Assembly: GCF_000516985.1 (NCBI RefSeq)
Contig: NW_006917092.1
Span: forward strand, 4,779,924 to 4,843,923
DNA length: 64,000 bases
Origin: Pestalotiopsis fici W106-1
Lineage: Eukaryota; Ascomycota; Sordariomycetes; Amphisphaeriales; Sporocadaceae
Direction: 5' to 3'
Positions 1-12,950 of the stretch are shown here, piece after piece (the first letter of the stretch is position 1; each line of letters opens with the position of its first letter). Under the pieces are notes generated by a model, which worked only from the letters and a program-made list of their open reading frames with translations, was not told the DNA's origin and searched no databases. A program made the position numbers and the translations under genes.

Positions 1-2060
1 ATATATTCTCCATTGGCGAAGAAAGTCTCGCCAGTGTTGTCTGTGTTATCAATTACACGTCCAAAGCCCCAGCTGTCCACGACGACTTGGTTGCCACCGG
101 CCAGTAGAGCATTGCCGGTCGAGTCATCGGTGACTGCGACCTCCGTGTTGAAGAACCCGACGTTCTGCAGGTAGAATGAGGTGGAGCTATCCGAGGAAAG
201 GGTCGTCACAATGGCTCGGGGCGTATTGGCGATGATGGAGTCAACGAGCACGAGGGATCCAAGATTTTGACCGTTGGACATGGAACCACCAGCCTACACT
301 ACAGTGTTAATTCACATCGACAACGTACAAGACATGGGGATTTACTCACTCCGCCAACAACGAGCAGCCCTGTAGTACAGCTTTCGAAGATGAAGTCTTG
401 CATTGTCCACGCCCAGTCCCAATGCACTTGTAAACCGATGACAGAGTTCACAAAAATCAAATGACTGGTTGTGAACTGCTGATTGCCAAAGTATGCCCTT
501 TACATGCTGTTAGTGTCGTGGAGTACTGGAAAATGGGACGGAGAAAAGTTTCACATACCCAAAGTGTCCACCAACAAAGATAATGTCAGCCAGATACCCC
601 CCTGATCCGTTCTCCATGTAGATACCCTTGAAGACCATGTTAGGTGGATTCTTGAATTCAACAAGGATTAAATAAACAAATTTTCAACATACCTGCTGGT
701 TGTGTCCGGGTACATCAGAATCGTACAGCATGTAAATCTCAAGATTCTCCAGTGATGTTGCCTGCGCAACCTGCCAGTGTATAGCACATATATAGCTCCA
801 TGGCGAGGCGGGTCTAATGTCTATCTTGAAATTTCTGACACTGCGCAAGAAATTGGCTGTATTGAGATACCTGAGAATCGAGTTAAAATGCTTGTCGTTG
901 TTGCATATGAGGTTTGCTGCCTTTCCACCGCCTTTCCTGGGACGTACCATTCTGAATTGTCGCTCACATAGACATCACTAGTAATGACGCCCTGTCCCAC
1001 AAAGCTCGAGGCAGCGAGGAGAGTAGGTATGTTCAACGGCTGTGCGGCGCGAGCGCTTGTTAGCTTGTACCATTCTTTCAAGGTAATCATCCCTCATCAA
1101 CACAGGACTCGAAAGTGGGAGACTCACATCACCGAGGAACTCTGTGTTGAAGTACTGTATAATGGGACTGCTGACGAGGTAGACGCCTGGCGGGAAGTAC
1201 ACGACAGCAGGGTATACGGTGCTAGATCCGCAGTTCGCGCCACATCTACCACCCTCAGACACGGCACGGTTGATGGCCTCCGTATCGTCCGTGACACCAT
1301 CACCCTTGGCACCGTAATCTTTGACGTTTCTCCAGACCTATCATACTGTCGTTAGCTACGTGACAATGATTGCCCACTCAGCAATTGGAGCAACGTCCAG
1401 GCAGCTAACCTTGTAATCGTCTGGCGCATGGGGACTTTTTCCATTCGAAGCCATGCCGACCATCCACCACTCATCAGCTCGTTTGACATTTGCTGTGCCA
1501 TTCGTCATGTCACCATCATCGCCATAGACTGACAGTCTTCCCTCTGGAGTTTTGTGCGACTGTGGCACATTCGTATCATTGGTGCTGTGTGTGTACTTTT
1601 CCTTCATCGCGGCTGCCACATCACTGTGATTACCTGAAGGAATTTGTGGCGTAGATTCAGCCATGACTTTTGCCGCCTGTGCTAGCTCGGGGGAGATGGA
1701 GTAGCTAGTATCAACCTCATCGACGGTGCTGTTCTCCTGTCGCCGGCGGAATCTTCTCGTGATTCCATCCTCAGTCGCAGCCGATATGTTGATACTAGGT
1801 GCCGGGTCGGCAGTATCGTCGCCAGATTTGAGCGTGTAGCTGTTGAAGTGAGGATTTTCAATACGAGCCTTGTTCAATAAACCAAGCGACGCTAGGGCTG
1901 CCTCCACAGCCGCCGCCGCCGCTTCTCGAGACGTCTCGCTCTCGTTTCGAGCACTGACAGAGGAAGAAGAAGGGTGTACGTGATGTGAGCCATGATTGTG
2001 AGAAGCAAGGACCTGCGTGAGAAAGGTAGTGACAAGAAGTATGGCCAGAGCCACTCTCAT
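1..2060 (-). CDS. GH55 exo-beta-1,3-glucanase, N-terminal half (runs off left edge)
   Basis: Secreted glucan 1,3-beta-glucosidase of family GH55, acting on beta-1,3-glucan in fungal walls or callose. The start at 2060 gives a clean signal peptide (MRVALAILLVTTFLTQVLA); an upstream in-frame ATG lies at 2084. A low-complexity Ser/Ala/Asn-rich stretch precedes the first pectate-lyase-like beta-helix repeat, recognised by VWRNVKDYGAKGDGVTDDT, then VYFPPGVYLV and the GIYMENGSGGYLADI / FGNQQFTTSHL blocks typical of the family. Six introns keep the frame: 294-349, 498-558, 627-692, 871-947, 1040-1127 and 1338-1409. The second beta-helix, where the family's catalytic glutamate lies, is outside the window. 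The gene is divergent from the chitinase at 3015, so the two wall-degrading genes share an intergenic region. The family assignment is secure; whether the missing half is intact is unknown. Confidence 0.93.
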
Positions 2061-2084
2061 GGTCAAAGCCCCGTGGTGTTCCAT

Positions 2085-2975
2085 TCTGTCTCGGCTCCCA
2101 AGATTGAGAGCACGTCAACAGAAGACCTTGGGACAAATAGAAGGCCATGGCACAATGACGGAGAGTGCCACAACCTCATATACATGGCATGTCTATCAGG
2201 GCCAATGACATATGGCAGTCAGACGGGCAAGTTCGGTTAGTGCATAAGTGGTAGAATGCAATTGAAATTCCGCGCACTAGGCAAAGCTCCTAGTGGTTTG
2301 GAACCGTTTTCTTGGCGACTGCTCGAAGACTCCGAAGCGAGTCACTAGTTCAATCTCGACCTCAGTCCCTGCGCAAGCTCGACATTATCTAAGATTTCTC
2401 CGGAAACAAATACGAGGAATTTTTGTTTAAGGGGTCCTTCAGGGGTCTATGGATACCCATTGGTTCCGGCCGTAAACCAAGGTTGAAATTAACCTTATGT
2501 GATGTTCGTAGCCTATGAATCTCAGAAAGCACTAGTCTCTATTAGCTGACATCCTATAATCGCCAGACCTTGAAGCCGATGGGTCTTCAACTAGTTATAT
2601 GGGTACTCGAATAGGTACACATATTTCTATCGCCGTGAATCTTCCCTATGACTCGTTTATGGACAAAGGAAGGATTTCGGAACAAATGATGCTCATTCCA
2701 ATACAGCCAAGGATGCAAATTTAACGTTAGTGTGCGGTGGAATCTAGACTCCGGTCAGGCGAGGGGGCAGACTCTTCACTCGTGATTCATTGGGCTAAGA
2801 TATGGAAATACCACGAGAACATTGTGATCAAGGAGAGACAGATAGCCGACGGCGCGGGCAAATCTCTAGCGGGGCCTTAGCATCATTGAAAAATCATATA
2901 TCGTGGGCATTTCCTGCTGATCGTTCCCTCTCATTCCCATGCCATGCTATTGTCTGGTGACGGGAACTAGCAACT
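2085..2975. promoter_or_regulatory. Divergent promoter region between GH55 and GH18 genes
   Basis: About 0.9 kb with no convincing ORF. It must carry the promoters of both the leftward glucanase and the rightward chitinase. I see AT-rich stretches but no operator I can name. Confidence 0.5.
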
Positions 2976-3014
2976 GTGTCAACAGGCGATATCCCGATCA
3001 TCTCCATGCCCGTC

Positions 3015-6000
3015 ATGGACTTGACAAGAAATCCTTTTGCTTTCTTCTTTATCTTGGCATTGTTCGCTCTTGTCATTGACACTTGCAAAGCCCAAGATGC
3101 CCCCGAGTGTAGTGCATCTGTGCCCTGTCAAGTTGGCTGCTGCAGCAAGTTTGGGTTCTGTGGTCTTGGACCAGACTGTAAGTACAACTTGGAGAGCAAG
3201 ATCCAAGCCAACGCGCCTCCTGAAGCCATATGCTGACCGGTGCGAAGACTGCAAAAAGGAAATATGCGTCAACAACTGCGAGCGAAAAGCAGACTGCGAT
3301 CCGGGCGGCTATGGTGAAGACTATGTGTTGCACACCACATGTCCTCTAAATGTTAGTGAATCTACCTTCCTACTGAATGTGAAAAGATGACTGACGCAAC
3401 GAAATAGGTCTGCTGCTCCAAGTATGGCTTCTGTGGAACCACGTCCGAGTTCTGCGGCTCCAAGAAGGTGAACCGCCCGAGCTGCGATGTCGTGGAGAAC
3501 AGCCAGTTCACGCGCGTGGTCGGCTACTATGAGAGTTGGTCATCAGCCCGAGCGTGCAATCGTTTCCTTCCCGAACAAATACCCAAAGGTGTATATACAC
3601 ACATCAACTTTGCATTTGCCAGCATCGACCCCACGAGCTTCCGGATTGTGCCGGCTGCGAGGGAAGATGTTGAAATGTACAAACGAGTGGCATCCCTCAA
3701 GAAGGGTGATCCGAACCTCAAGGTACTCATAGCCATAGGAGGCTGGACATTTAATAACGCAGGACCAACAGCGACCACATTCTCTGATATCGCCAGGAGC
3801 CCGGGGGCTCAGAGAAAATTCATCGACTCGGTAATCTCGTTTCTCCAAACCTACGACTTCGATGGCATCGACCTAGACTGGGAGTATCCAGCCGCTGATG
3901 ATCGAAACGGACGTGAAGAGGATTTTGTCAACTTCCCTAACTTCGTCAAGACCCTGAAGAGCGCCCTCAAGAGCTACGAGATTAGCATCACGCTGCCAGC
4001 TTCCTTCTGTGAGTAATGATGAAGAGCAATAGGTTGCACATTGCTCTGCCAAGTATGTAAGCTACGGTTGCTGACAATGTTATTCAGGGTATCTCCAACA
4101 CTTCGACCTCAAGAATATTTCACCACATGTGGACTTCTTTAATGTGATGGCGTACGACTTCCACGGTGTCTGGGATAAGCCCAATAAATGGGTTGGGCCA
4201 TATCTCAACGCGCATACGAACTTGACGGAAATCAAAGACGGGCTGGATCTCCTCTGGCGAAACGACGTTGAAAAGAACAAAGTGACACTTGGGCTCGCAT
4301 TCTATGGCCGTGGGTATGTGGCCACAAGCTCTGCATGCATGGACCCCGGTTGCACATATGAGTCCGGAACCAACGCCCAGGCTTGCAGCGCCGAGGTAGG
4401 CGTGCTGCTCAACTCTGAGATTGATGAAATAGTTGCAGACCAGAGTCTGGAGCCGGTCCTAGACGAGGATGCCGCGGTCAAGATCCTTCGGTGGAACGAT
4501 AACCATTGGCTTACCTACGATGACGAGGAATCCTTGAAGCTCAAGGCTGATTTTGCGCGGAGCCTTTGCCTTGGCGGTGTGATGGTGTGGTCGATATCAC
4601 ACGATACCAAGGACGCAAAGTACTCACGAGCCCTTTCGCGCGTTGCACCTCGACTCTTCGGTGGCATATTCTATGAGAACTCAGCTGCTGCTGGCAGTGG
4701 GTATGTCACGGACGAGACAGACCATTCTCAGTGCCGGTGGACAAACTGTGATGAGGACTGCCCGGCGGACTGGGTGCGAATGCTGAGGAAAGATGGCGGT
4801 GCCAGACCCAACGAATTCATGACCAATGGTGCAGGCTGCGACGGACGTGGCTTCCAGTACGTTTTCCCTTCCATAAACACGAAATGAAATTTCTCCAGTC
4901 ATGTTGATCCTCTCTTAGCAAGCTATGCTGCCCACCAGACAGCAGTATTCCAACTTGTGGATGGTACTCCCATAACAATGGAAAATGCGACAGTACGTAT
5001 TGTTCCAGGTTGAGAGTTATATGGCTAACCCGACGCAGATGGCAACTCTTGTCCAGCTGGCACCAAGGAGATTGGTAGCAACAATGAGTATTGCGGTGCT
5101 TTCGACGGATTTGGCTCAAGCATCCGCAGCTATCAAGCCGCCTGTTGCACTACCGATACAGACAACATGGCGTTGTATTCGCAGTGTGACTGGTCGGGGC
5201 ACTCGTATACTGACAAAAGCTGGCCGTATTGCACCCGAGCAACCTGCGGAGCTGATGTTGTCGCGTTCTCTGGATATGGCAGCGGCGACGCCGCTTGCAT
5301 CAATTCACGCTCCGGTATGGACGACAACAGCAAGAACAAGTACTGTTGTGAGCAGCCTGAAGACGATAAGAAATGGAAGGACTGCGAATGGCAAGGCATG
5401 GAGGATGTAAGTTCACTGCAAATTAATCCTTTCCAATAGACCACCGTCGAAAAACGCTCTACTATGTCTAGGAGAAATACTGACCGTCTCGAGCGATAGT
5501 ACACTGATGAAGACACGGGGCTGAAGTTCTGTACTCCTAAGTGTTCCGCTGGGCTCGCTCTTGTGGCTATGGATCATGTGGGCTGTTCCGGCGGAAGCGC
5601 CATGGCGCGTTGTTGCAAGCCAAACTACAAGTCATATGCCACACGGTTCGAGAATAGCGAAGATGAATTATTTAAGAGCGCGCTTGAAAGTAAGCGGTCC
5701 CATCATGTCTTTACATGGTCATCTGCGTAGCTCTTGACACTCACCACGACAATCTGCATAGACTTTATGGATGACCCGGTTTGCACAAACAACATTTTCG
5801 ACACGAATCCCCTCCGGAGGCGATCGGGCTCGAGTGGGCTCGATTCGGTAGACTATACGAGCGGTAATGGTAAGCAAACTCTCTCTTCGAGCTCCTCAAG
5901 TTCCTCGGATTGACAATTGTCCTCGTTCATGGTAGAAACTTCCTTGGATAGACGGCAGTCAGAGGGATTCTTCTCCTATATCGTCTCTCAAAGCGTAGAA

Positions 6001-7596
6001 CTCATGGTCGAGGAGCTCTTTACCGGAACGCCTCGAGAATCTACTCAGCAGATATGGAATGACACGGTAATCCCGCATTACGATCGTCTCTCTTACGCAA
6101 GCCTGTATGATTACCAGGTTGGTGCTGGGTACGAAACCTACCTCCAATATGGAGTTACACAGTGGCCTCGATACATCACCTGTAACCTGGGTGTTCTCCA
6201 AGCTATCTTCTCGGGGAGCGGTGGGGATGACGATGGCGGTTCGGGCTCTTGCTCAAGCACCTGTGTCTGCACCTTGGACGGTTGCTGCATGGAGGGCGAC
6301 GATGAATGCATAAACAGCGTCGCAGAGGCTAGTGCCGAAGACGACAGTGCCAATGGCATTGAAGAAAGGGCTCCCAAGGCATCCCTTTATCCGTGGAACC
6401 CAAGCGATCCAGCCATACCCAACAGTCCACCACAAAATCTTGAGTGGGCCACGATAGACGTAAGTTCGATACCCTTCGCTGATGTTTGCAGAGGGTAACC
6501 AAAGGAGGCCTGGAAAATCTCTCCCACTGACTCATTACAGTATCCTTCAGCGTCCAGGCTCTCCAAGGTGAAAGACCGTAGTAAATTAGCAGAGGCCTAC
6601 ACTTACGACCCGACTTGTGCCAACTTCTTACCAATAATCAACGACATCTTAACCCCACAGAACAAAGTCAAACGAGGATACGATAGTAGGAAACCCCCTG
6701 TCCAAATAACACATGGTATCAGCGACCTGACGATATATCTGTACAGACGATCACGTTTTCGAACGAAAAATGCCGCGCATATGGGGCGACGACGCCCTTC
6801 TTGGAAGGGTGCAAAGCGACAGCCAGAATTATGTCGGTCATTATAGGATAGTGCCATTCAAGTTCTTCTCGGAATCATTACAGACAACAGACGCAGCGGG
6901 CCAGACGATACAATACCGCATGATGGATGCCCTAGGGAGCATGACGAACCGTGACGTGATGACACTGATGATTCAAGATATGAATCTCAAAAAAGAAAAG
7001 GTACGAGTCCCTTTGTCCATGTCCCCCTATTACTTGACGAACAAATACTGACGTTTTCCAGATGTGGACGGGAAGAGAAGAAATAGTCTCCAACGACGAA
7101 ATGGGACTTTTATTATACGGCTCCGACACGGCGGCAGCATGCCCAAAGGCGGCGTTGACTCAAGTCTCCAAGGTGAGATTATAGGCCATGCCAACTACAG
7201 ACGCACAGCTCCTCTATCGACACCACTGACTAACGACTTGGGCCACAGGTTCTTGAGACTTACCGGTGGCACTTGCAGCGGAATCCCTTTAGCCGGCTCC
7301 AAACCGTGATCAAAAGCTTTCGAGAACTCATCCGCGAAGCAGAGCGAGTCTATGAAAATGCGAACAATGGGCAAAGTCCCCATGCCTTGGAACACTTTGA
7401 TGCCTGGTTTCAAGATATGTTGGGTGTGATCAAGAGCAGGGTCCGCGCATTTGGCGATTCTTGGCTTCCGGACATTGCGAATGTTCCAGCCATCATGAAC
7501 AACCCCGGCGATAGGGACATCCGGCAAAACTTGGTCAACGCTTATAGCGCTTTGCCTGATATCCCCGTCACAGGCTTCTTCCCGCAGCTTCCGTAG
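3015..7596 (+). CDS. GH18 chitinase, subgroup C-like (killer-toxin-alpha-like architecture) with chitin-binding modules
   Basis: Secreted multi-domain chitinase of about 1252 aa. The start at 3015 gives the best signal peptide; in-frame ATGs also lie at 2976 and 3006. Order: signal peptide; two cysteine-rich hevein-type CBM18 segments (CCSKFGFCG near residue 45 and CCSKYGFCG near residue 95); GH18 barrel with the substrate strand IAIGGW and the full catalytic DGIDLDWE motif, so predicted active; then a long Cys-rich tail (KYCCEQPEDD, ARCCKPNY) and an extended C-terminal region. This matches the large subgroup-C fungal chitinases whose tail resembles yeast killer-toxin alpha subunits. Twelve introns were resolved with continuous frame: 3178-3247, 3352-3407, 4009-4087, 4857-4918, 4993-5038, 5407-5499, 5690-5761, 5870-5935, 6460-6540, 6686-6746, 7001-7061 and 7173-7248. 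Likely role: degrading the walls of other fungi or insects, or wall remodelling (inference). Confidence 0.92.
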
Positions 7597-8678
7597 ATAT
7601 CGTAAGCTAAGCCGGTGCTTGGGTTTGGAACTTGTATCGGGGCAAGGGAGCAGGGCGACCTTTGAGTCCGAATTAGTGAAATACAGGTACCTGGTTTTGC
7701 GACACGGCATAAGGAGAAAGAAAGCATCATATTCTAAACAGGTTCTTAGAATAGGTGAATGAGGAAATTCTACCAAAAGACCGAGGGCCTATGGACGCGC
7801 GCGCAAGCCACCCAAAAAAAAAAAAGCCAATATGTGTGTAAAAGTGCACGGGTAGGCCAGATATCATAGTGAGCCGAGCCGAGAGAAATTTCAGCACACA
7901 GCGCGTCTAGGCGAAAAGCCTTAAGCTCGCCCGAAGATGATTGCTACCCATGTGTACTGCCTAGCACCAGACTGTAGGTACCTAGGGGAATTGCTGTGGG
8001 GCTTGGAATGCTCATTCCCTCTGCTGGAATGCTACCTATAATGCTTTTGGACAAGATTTGCATTTAGGAATGAATTTACCTTTTGATTCCGACTGTCGAA
8101 ATCCATCCCTACAAGGACACTTGTATTAAAGATCCGCAACTAAAAAGGTAATTGAAACTAAAGAGACAAACTTCCTCATAAAAGGCTTCGTCTCGAAGGC
8201 AGGACCAATGCAGTTGCCTGCTAAGTTTCTAGGTCATAGGCAGCCCCGCAGCGATAATTTTTTGAACTCTAGGCGCTGCACCGCTAACACACGCCACGCT
8301 ATCTGTTGAGCTTAAAATCCGGTTCCGTTAGCACGCCGCCGCGCTTGGAGTCTGGAGTGCGCGTTGCTGTATTTGCCACCAGCCCGACTCGGAATCTTGC
8401 ACGCACGATCAAGCCCTTCTGATTACATATGTATCTAGGTTATGTACCTACCTGGTATGTAGGTAAATAAGCGAAAGGCTGGCACCTCCTACCTGGCGTA
8501 GTGCATCCCCTGAGTTGGGCCACGATTACATACCTACCTACAAGGTACATAATATCTAGGTAGGCATTAACCCCAAGCGACTTTCCGCCTTTAGGCTTTC
8601 TCTTCTCAACAACCTCTAGCCAATTCCTCCCTCGACTCTTTTACGCAACATTGTCAAGACAGTACTCCTGGATCAATC
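7597..8678. other. Intergenic region with TACCTA/TAGGTA-rich stretch
   Basis: No gene seen. Bases 8425-8570 are dense in TACCTACC / GGTAGGTA / CTAGGTA words on both strands, giving many small inverted repeats. A CT-rich run just upstream of 8679 looks like a fungal promoter or 5' leader for the next gene. An A12 run lies near 7814. Confidence 0.5.
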
Positions 8679-9603
8679 ATGTCTATCCAAGAGACTTTTC
8701 CGGACCCCCCTGATGACCTGTTCAAGTGGGCTAGTCATGGCCCCAACGAGACTAGGAGCCGGACTGCTATGGGCTGGATGTATGAGCTTTATGACACGAT
8801 GAGATGTGGTTCGACATATGCTCATGGATCCTGGGGCTACACAGGTAATAACTTGGTTGTATTCCAGAGTCTGATGCTCCAGCTGACATGACCAACTAGT
8901 ATTGCGCACCATATACTCTGACGAATCCGATCGGCTCTGGCCGATTGCGTTGGCCAAGTTGAGACTCTGGGTTACTAAATATTTCATCCATTACGGCCGT
9001 CTTACAGAAAACAAACCTGATGGGACCGTGAACTTTGAACTTGGCCGTCGCTTCGTCCTCGAGGTTGTCGAAAGCAAGGAGCTGGAAGCTCTCCAACTTC
9101 CCGACCTCGCCAAGGCGAATCAAAATGACATCAAATCCCTAACAGGAATCTTCGACGCCTGGCTCCGCCAAGCTGTCAAGACCGACGAGGTCCAATTTAA
9201 TCGCAACCCGAGATTTGTGGATTTCCTCATTATCGATGAGGGCTCTCTTCGATCCTTGGCCGCACTGCCCGAAGAGACGATACCCTTGGCACCAATATCT
9301 ATGCAGGAGAGAAGGGTTAGTCGAGAGTCCAACGATGGCCTCCTTGTTGTACTAATCAAAGACAAACAGGCACGGACGACCGTTTATGGTAGACCGTACC
9401 TCTGGTTAATCGATTCGCAAGCTGTGAGACGCTACCAAGGTATAGACGATATGGAAAACTACAATGGGTTAATGAAGCTCAAAGCTCGCGATATCCCCTA
9501 CGCTTGGTTTCAAAGAGCCCCTAGGTCGGAGGATGAATATCACATCTTTAAGCGCTCCGAGGCACCCGACGGATCTGGTGTGTGGTTTGTAGGCTCCTTC
9601 TAG
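8679..9603 (+). CDS. Hypothetical protein, 289 aa
   Basis: Two exons; the intron at 8845-8899 restores one open frame. No signal peptide or membrane segment is apparent, so it is probably cytosolic. The protein is mixed alpha/beta with an acidic N-terminus and a Trp/Tyr-rich middle (SDESDRLWPIALAKLRLWV, then RPYLWLIDSQAVRRYQ). I do not recognise the family. A pyrimidine-rich leader and a good start context (CAATCATGTCT) support the start. It stands alone between the chitinase and a membrane-protein remnant, so the neighbours give no hint of function. Confidence 0.75.
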
Positions 9604-10038
9604 GGTTTTTGGTGAAGCTGTTATGACCGGTATATGGCCTCTTCGCATATTTTATCGCACTCTCTTAGAAGACGCCAATTGCAGAACCAATACATATGAG
9701 AGGCATAGTCTTGTTCAAGCCATTACCGACCTGCAAACGTATTATGGCTAGCACGTCCGAAAACTACTATCTGAAGCTTGGACAGGCCAGTAGGCAATCG
9801 CATCCCGTACCAAAGATGTCGCATATTCATGCCACCTTTTCGTCCACTTTGAAGTCCCAATCCCCATATTTCAAACATCCAAGACAAGATCAGCACGTGC
9901 GTTGAGTCATGATGAATTGCGATTACCCTGTATTCACAATTGCGGACATGGCTTCTCTGCACGAGGGCGACTTGGATTGGAGTCACGATGCTGTGCCATG
10001 CGCAACAAGTTCTCTTTTATATCTTTTTCGACATTGTT
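9604..10038. other. Intergenic, nothing recognised
   Basis: Short ORFs here have no coding character. It may contain decayed sequence downstream of the truncated gene at 10039. Confidence 0.4.
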
Positions 10039-10485
10039 TTACTGTATAAGAATACTTGTCTTGGCGCTGCCATGCTCACAGACCTCACCAGATGTTGAGG
10101 ACATCAGCTCGATTTCTGCAAGAGCTCGATTTTCCCTCGCACGTCCAATGAATGCCTTAGCAACTCGCATTCCCCGAATCCTAATGGCGCTGGTAATGGC
10201 GCTTATGATGCACAGAGGCACCATGGCGAAAATGAGGTGGTCAACCCATGTTAGATTCACACTGGTGAATTGCCTGGCAAATTGGTCACCAGAAAGAGCG
10301 AGAATTCTGGCAATTAAGATGGTCAGATGAGTGCACTATCCCTGCGAGACATCAAAGACTTACGGCGCAACGTCTGAGAGGAGATTGAAAGCAAATTCAG
10401 CGTCATCTGCCGCGGCCACAGAAGTCGCCAGGACCATCACCGAGAGGAGGCGAACGCCTGTAGTTGTCATAACAGGACGAAGCAT
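10039..10485 (-). pseudogene. Short fungal N-terminal membrane module, probably truncated (129 aa)
   Basis: Two exons (intron 10307-10363) encode a hydrophobic start, then FNLLSDVAPILALSGDQFAR, TWVDHLIFAMVP, a hydrophobic SAIRI segment, and KAFIGRARENRALAEIELM / TSGEVCE. From memory, this block forms the N-terminus of many long fungal proteins with downstream repeats, often annotated as ankyrin or STAND-like hypotheticals; treat that as a family impression. Here the frame ends 11 residues after VCE and nothing matching continues, so I read it as a truncated relic. The splice signals and frame are intact, so expression of a short membrane protein cannot be excluded. Confidence 0.6.
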
Positions 10486-11273
10486 CTGAATTGAAGATCA
10501 GTGCGGGTCATGTAATGACGATGTGTGTTGCATAAATCCGAGGAACTGAAATTGGACTGTGTCAATGCGGGGGTTTGTCACGAGTGAATGGATCGTTATC
10601 CAGCCTTGTCGTTGTTGGGGACCAAAGGCTTGCATGCCTGATTTGCAAAAGGTTGTACTTTAACACTGGGGCGGTGCATTAGCCGGTGTGAAGCAATGTC
10701 AGCTGCATGCTGGCGCGAACAAGGAGATAATTTGCAGCATGGTGGCTCTCGATAGTACATCACCGCACGATATAAATCTGCGACAAAAGGTTCTTGTTGT
10801 CCTGTTGTGGATTTCTTTTCAGCTCGCCAGGGTCTGTTGCGCTGAAAAGTTAAAAACAAAACGTCTGATGCCGAGCTGAGAAATTAGCGTGTACCTGTAG
10901 GCCATGAGGTGCGGACTGGCACAGAGCCGACATGTGTTGACAGGCGCGAATCTAGTGCTAGATGAGGGGTGAAAACAACAACGCTGGCAGCTGGTAGCCA
11001 GGCCTCCTCTTCTTCGGCATGGATATCATCACACCTCATCGTTTTTGGAATCGATCTTCACCTTTGACCGTGCCTAGTGAGTATTTACATGTGCCTAGAC
11101 TAATGCTGATTTGGGCACACGGCATATTGATATACAGTGCTTCCATCCTGCGTGTTCCGAGGAAGGCGGCTGGGTGACTATTTAGTATATCTGGGTTGGC
11201 CAAGCCCTGGAAGTATGCAATGGGGGTAAAAAATGTTGTTCGCTCTCCTACAGTGATTGTATCATTCAGGCTT
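10486..11273. other. Intergenic, nothing recognised
   Basis: About 0.8 kb between the remnant at 10039-10485 and the esterase. No convincing ORF, repeat or RNA seen. Confidence 0.4.
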
Positions 11274-12281
11274 TCACCAGTCCAAGAAATAGTCTATCCC
11301 GTCGCACAATGCTGCTGATCCCACTGCTGCATGGTAGCTATTTGGGTATACAAGCAGGTCCACATCCCTTAGTACCGAGCTGTTCTTGACTTCATTATAG
11401 AACCGCTCCACCAGCTCATTTGTTTTCAATGAGCTGAGCAGCGCCTGTCTTTCCGCAAACGCTTCGTCCGTCTCGGTCCTTCTTTTCCGAGGGTACTCTT
11501 CCAGACTCCCGTATGCAAGTTGAAGTGCTGGCTTTGTGGCGTTGGCAGGCAGTGATCCATTCGTCAGCGCTTCCAGATGATCAAAAATGTATTCATTGTT
11601 CCAGACCAGATAGGGCGATGCACTCAGGAAAACATCAAACAGGTCCGACCGCACCATGAGGGCATAAATGACAAAAAGTCCTGCGAAAGAATGGCCGTAT
11701 AGACCATCGCGGTTGAAAGTCGTGTTGGGAAAGTAACTTTGCACCCAAGGGCGGAGAACAGTGTCCATGAAGGTGATGAAGGCGTCGGCACCAGAGGGAA
11801 CACCGACGGGCTCAATCGTCGGGGCGCACGTTGGACATACGGGCATTTGGTAGTCATAGTACCGCCCGTTGGAGTACGGCGAGTCGGGTATCAGATCGGG
11901 ATACCCGATACTCACAACGATAGTGTCCGGTTGTGCGAACTCAACTGGGCGGCGCTTACGGAACGCCTCGGTGGCTGTCTGGGCCAGCGCGTTGCCGTCA
12001 AGGACGAATCTGCGGGGCAGTTTAGCGGACCGAGTGCTGCCTGTAGAATGATATGCCACTTACAGTGTGTCCACAGTGCTATTGGCCTCGGTAGAAGTCC
12101 AATTCAACGGCCAAGACAACTGGACCTGGTACGTGTAAGTCCCATTGGTGACATTCCAATAGGCAATATTTGGAAACAAGGTCGGAGGAAAGGAAGCGAC
12201 GATTGGATTGAAAGACCAGGGTCCAATGGATGAGAGGCCAGCCATTGTGTCAAGAACCTGCGCGATGCAAATGTATGCCAA
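11274..12281 (-). CDS. Alpha/beta-hydrolase, putative esterase (IroE / esterase-D-like)
   Basis: Two exons (intron 12010-12063) encode about 317 aa, probably secreted or membrane-anchored. The start could be 12281 or the in-frame ATG at 12245. The hydrolase core has the strand FVLDGNAL, the GYP loop, a nucleophile elbow GHSFAG (Ser nucleophile) and a late histidine in YPNSYHAA, consistent with a Ser-His-acid triad. The arrangement matches the Pfam 'putative esterase' group, which includes siderophore and sugar esterases. Substrate unknown. The several N-glycosylation sequons (NVT, NGT, NWT, NST) fit an extracellular protein. Nothing nearby suggests siderophore metabolism. Confidence 0.82.
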
Positions 12282-12950
12282 TATTTCAGCCCTTCACGCC
12301 CACGATGGCAAGTTGTCTTCTGTGTCAAGGAGAAACAAAGTTGGATGCGCGGACAGTCAGCATCTCAATGGTTTAGCGACGATTTATATGCTTTGCTACA
12401 CACGAGCTACACCGCGCATGCAAGGTACATACGCTGGGTGCATAACATACAAGGGTCTAACCGTGGTTGATGCCATTGACAAGATATTCCAACCTGCCAA
12501 CCGCAATCTCGGAGGCAAAGCTGTCGCATCCGCCTGGTGATGTGAAGTGTTTACTTGATCTCAATTTGTATGCATTCGCTTATGCGACTGTGGATCCAGA
12601 TGCGCGGCTATTGGTTAGCCTCTTGCTTGTCGGCACAAACCCATCTGCTATATAATCCATACTACTTCGTATAGCTTGTATGTGTGTCGCATAGGAAGAA
12701 ACTGTAGGTTGACATTATTTATTCAATCAGTATACTTATGTCAGTAGTATGAGGAAATTTCAATGCCTCTCCCATGAATGTCACGTAGCAGAAAAAACAA
12801 TCAGGTCGCAACGCCACAAGCATCATACAGATTACCACATATTAACGCCCGCTAACTCCAGCTAGGTTTAGAGTAACTAAATACACCAGCAGACTCATAG
12901 GAAAGTATACATCAGGCAGAGACACTCCCCTGCCTCAGTTGGGGATAGCA
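12282..12950. other. Intergenic, nothing recognised
   Basis: About 0.67 kb between the esterase and F-box genes. It holds the esterase promoter (right of 12281) and the F-box gene's 3' region. No further feature seen. Confidence 0.4.
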
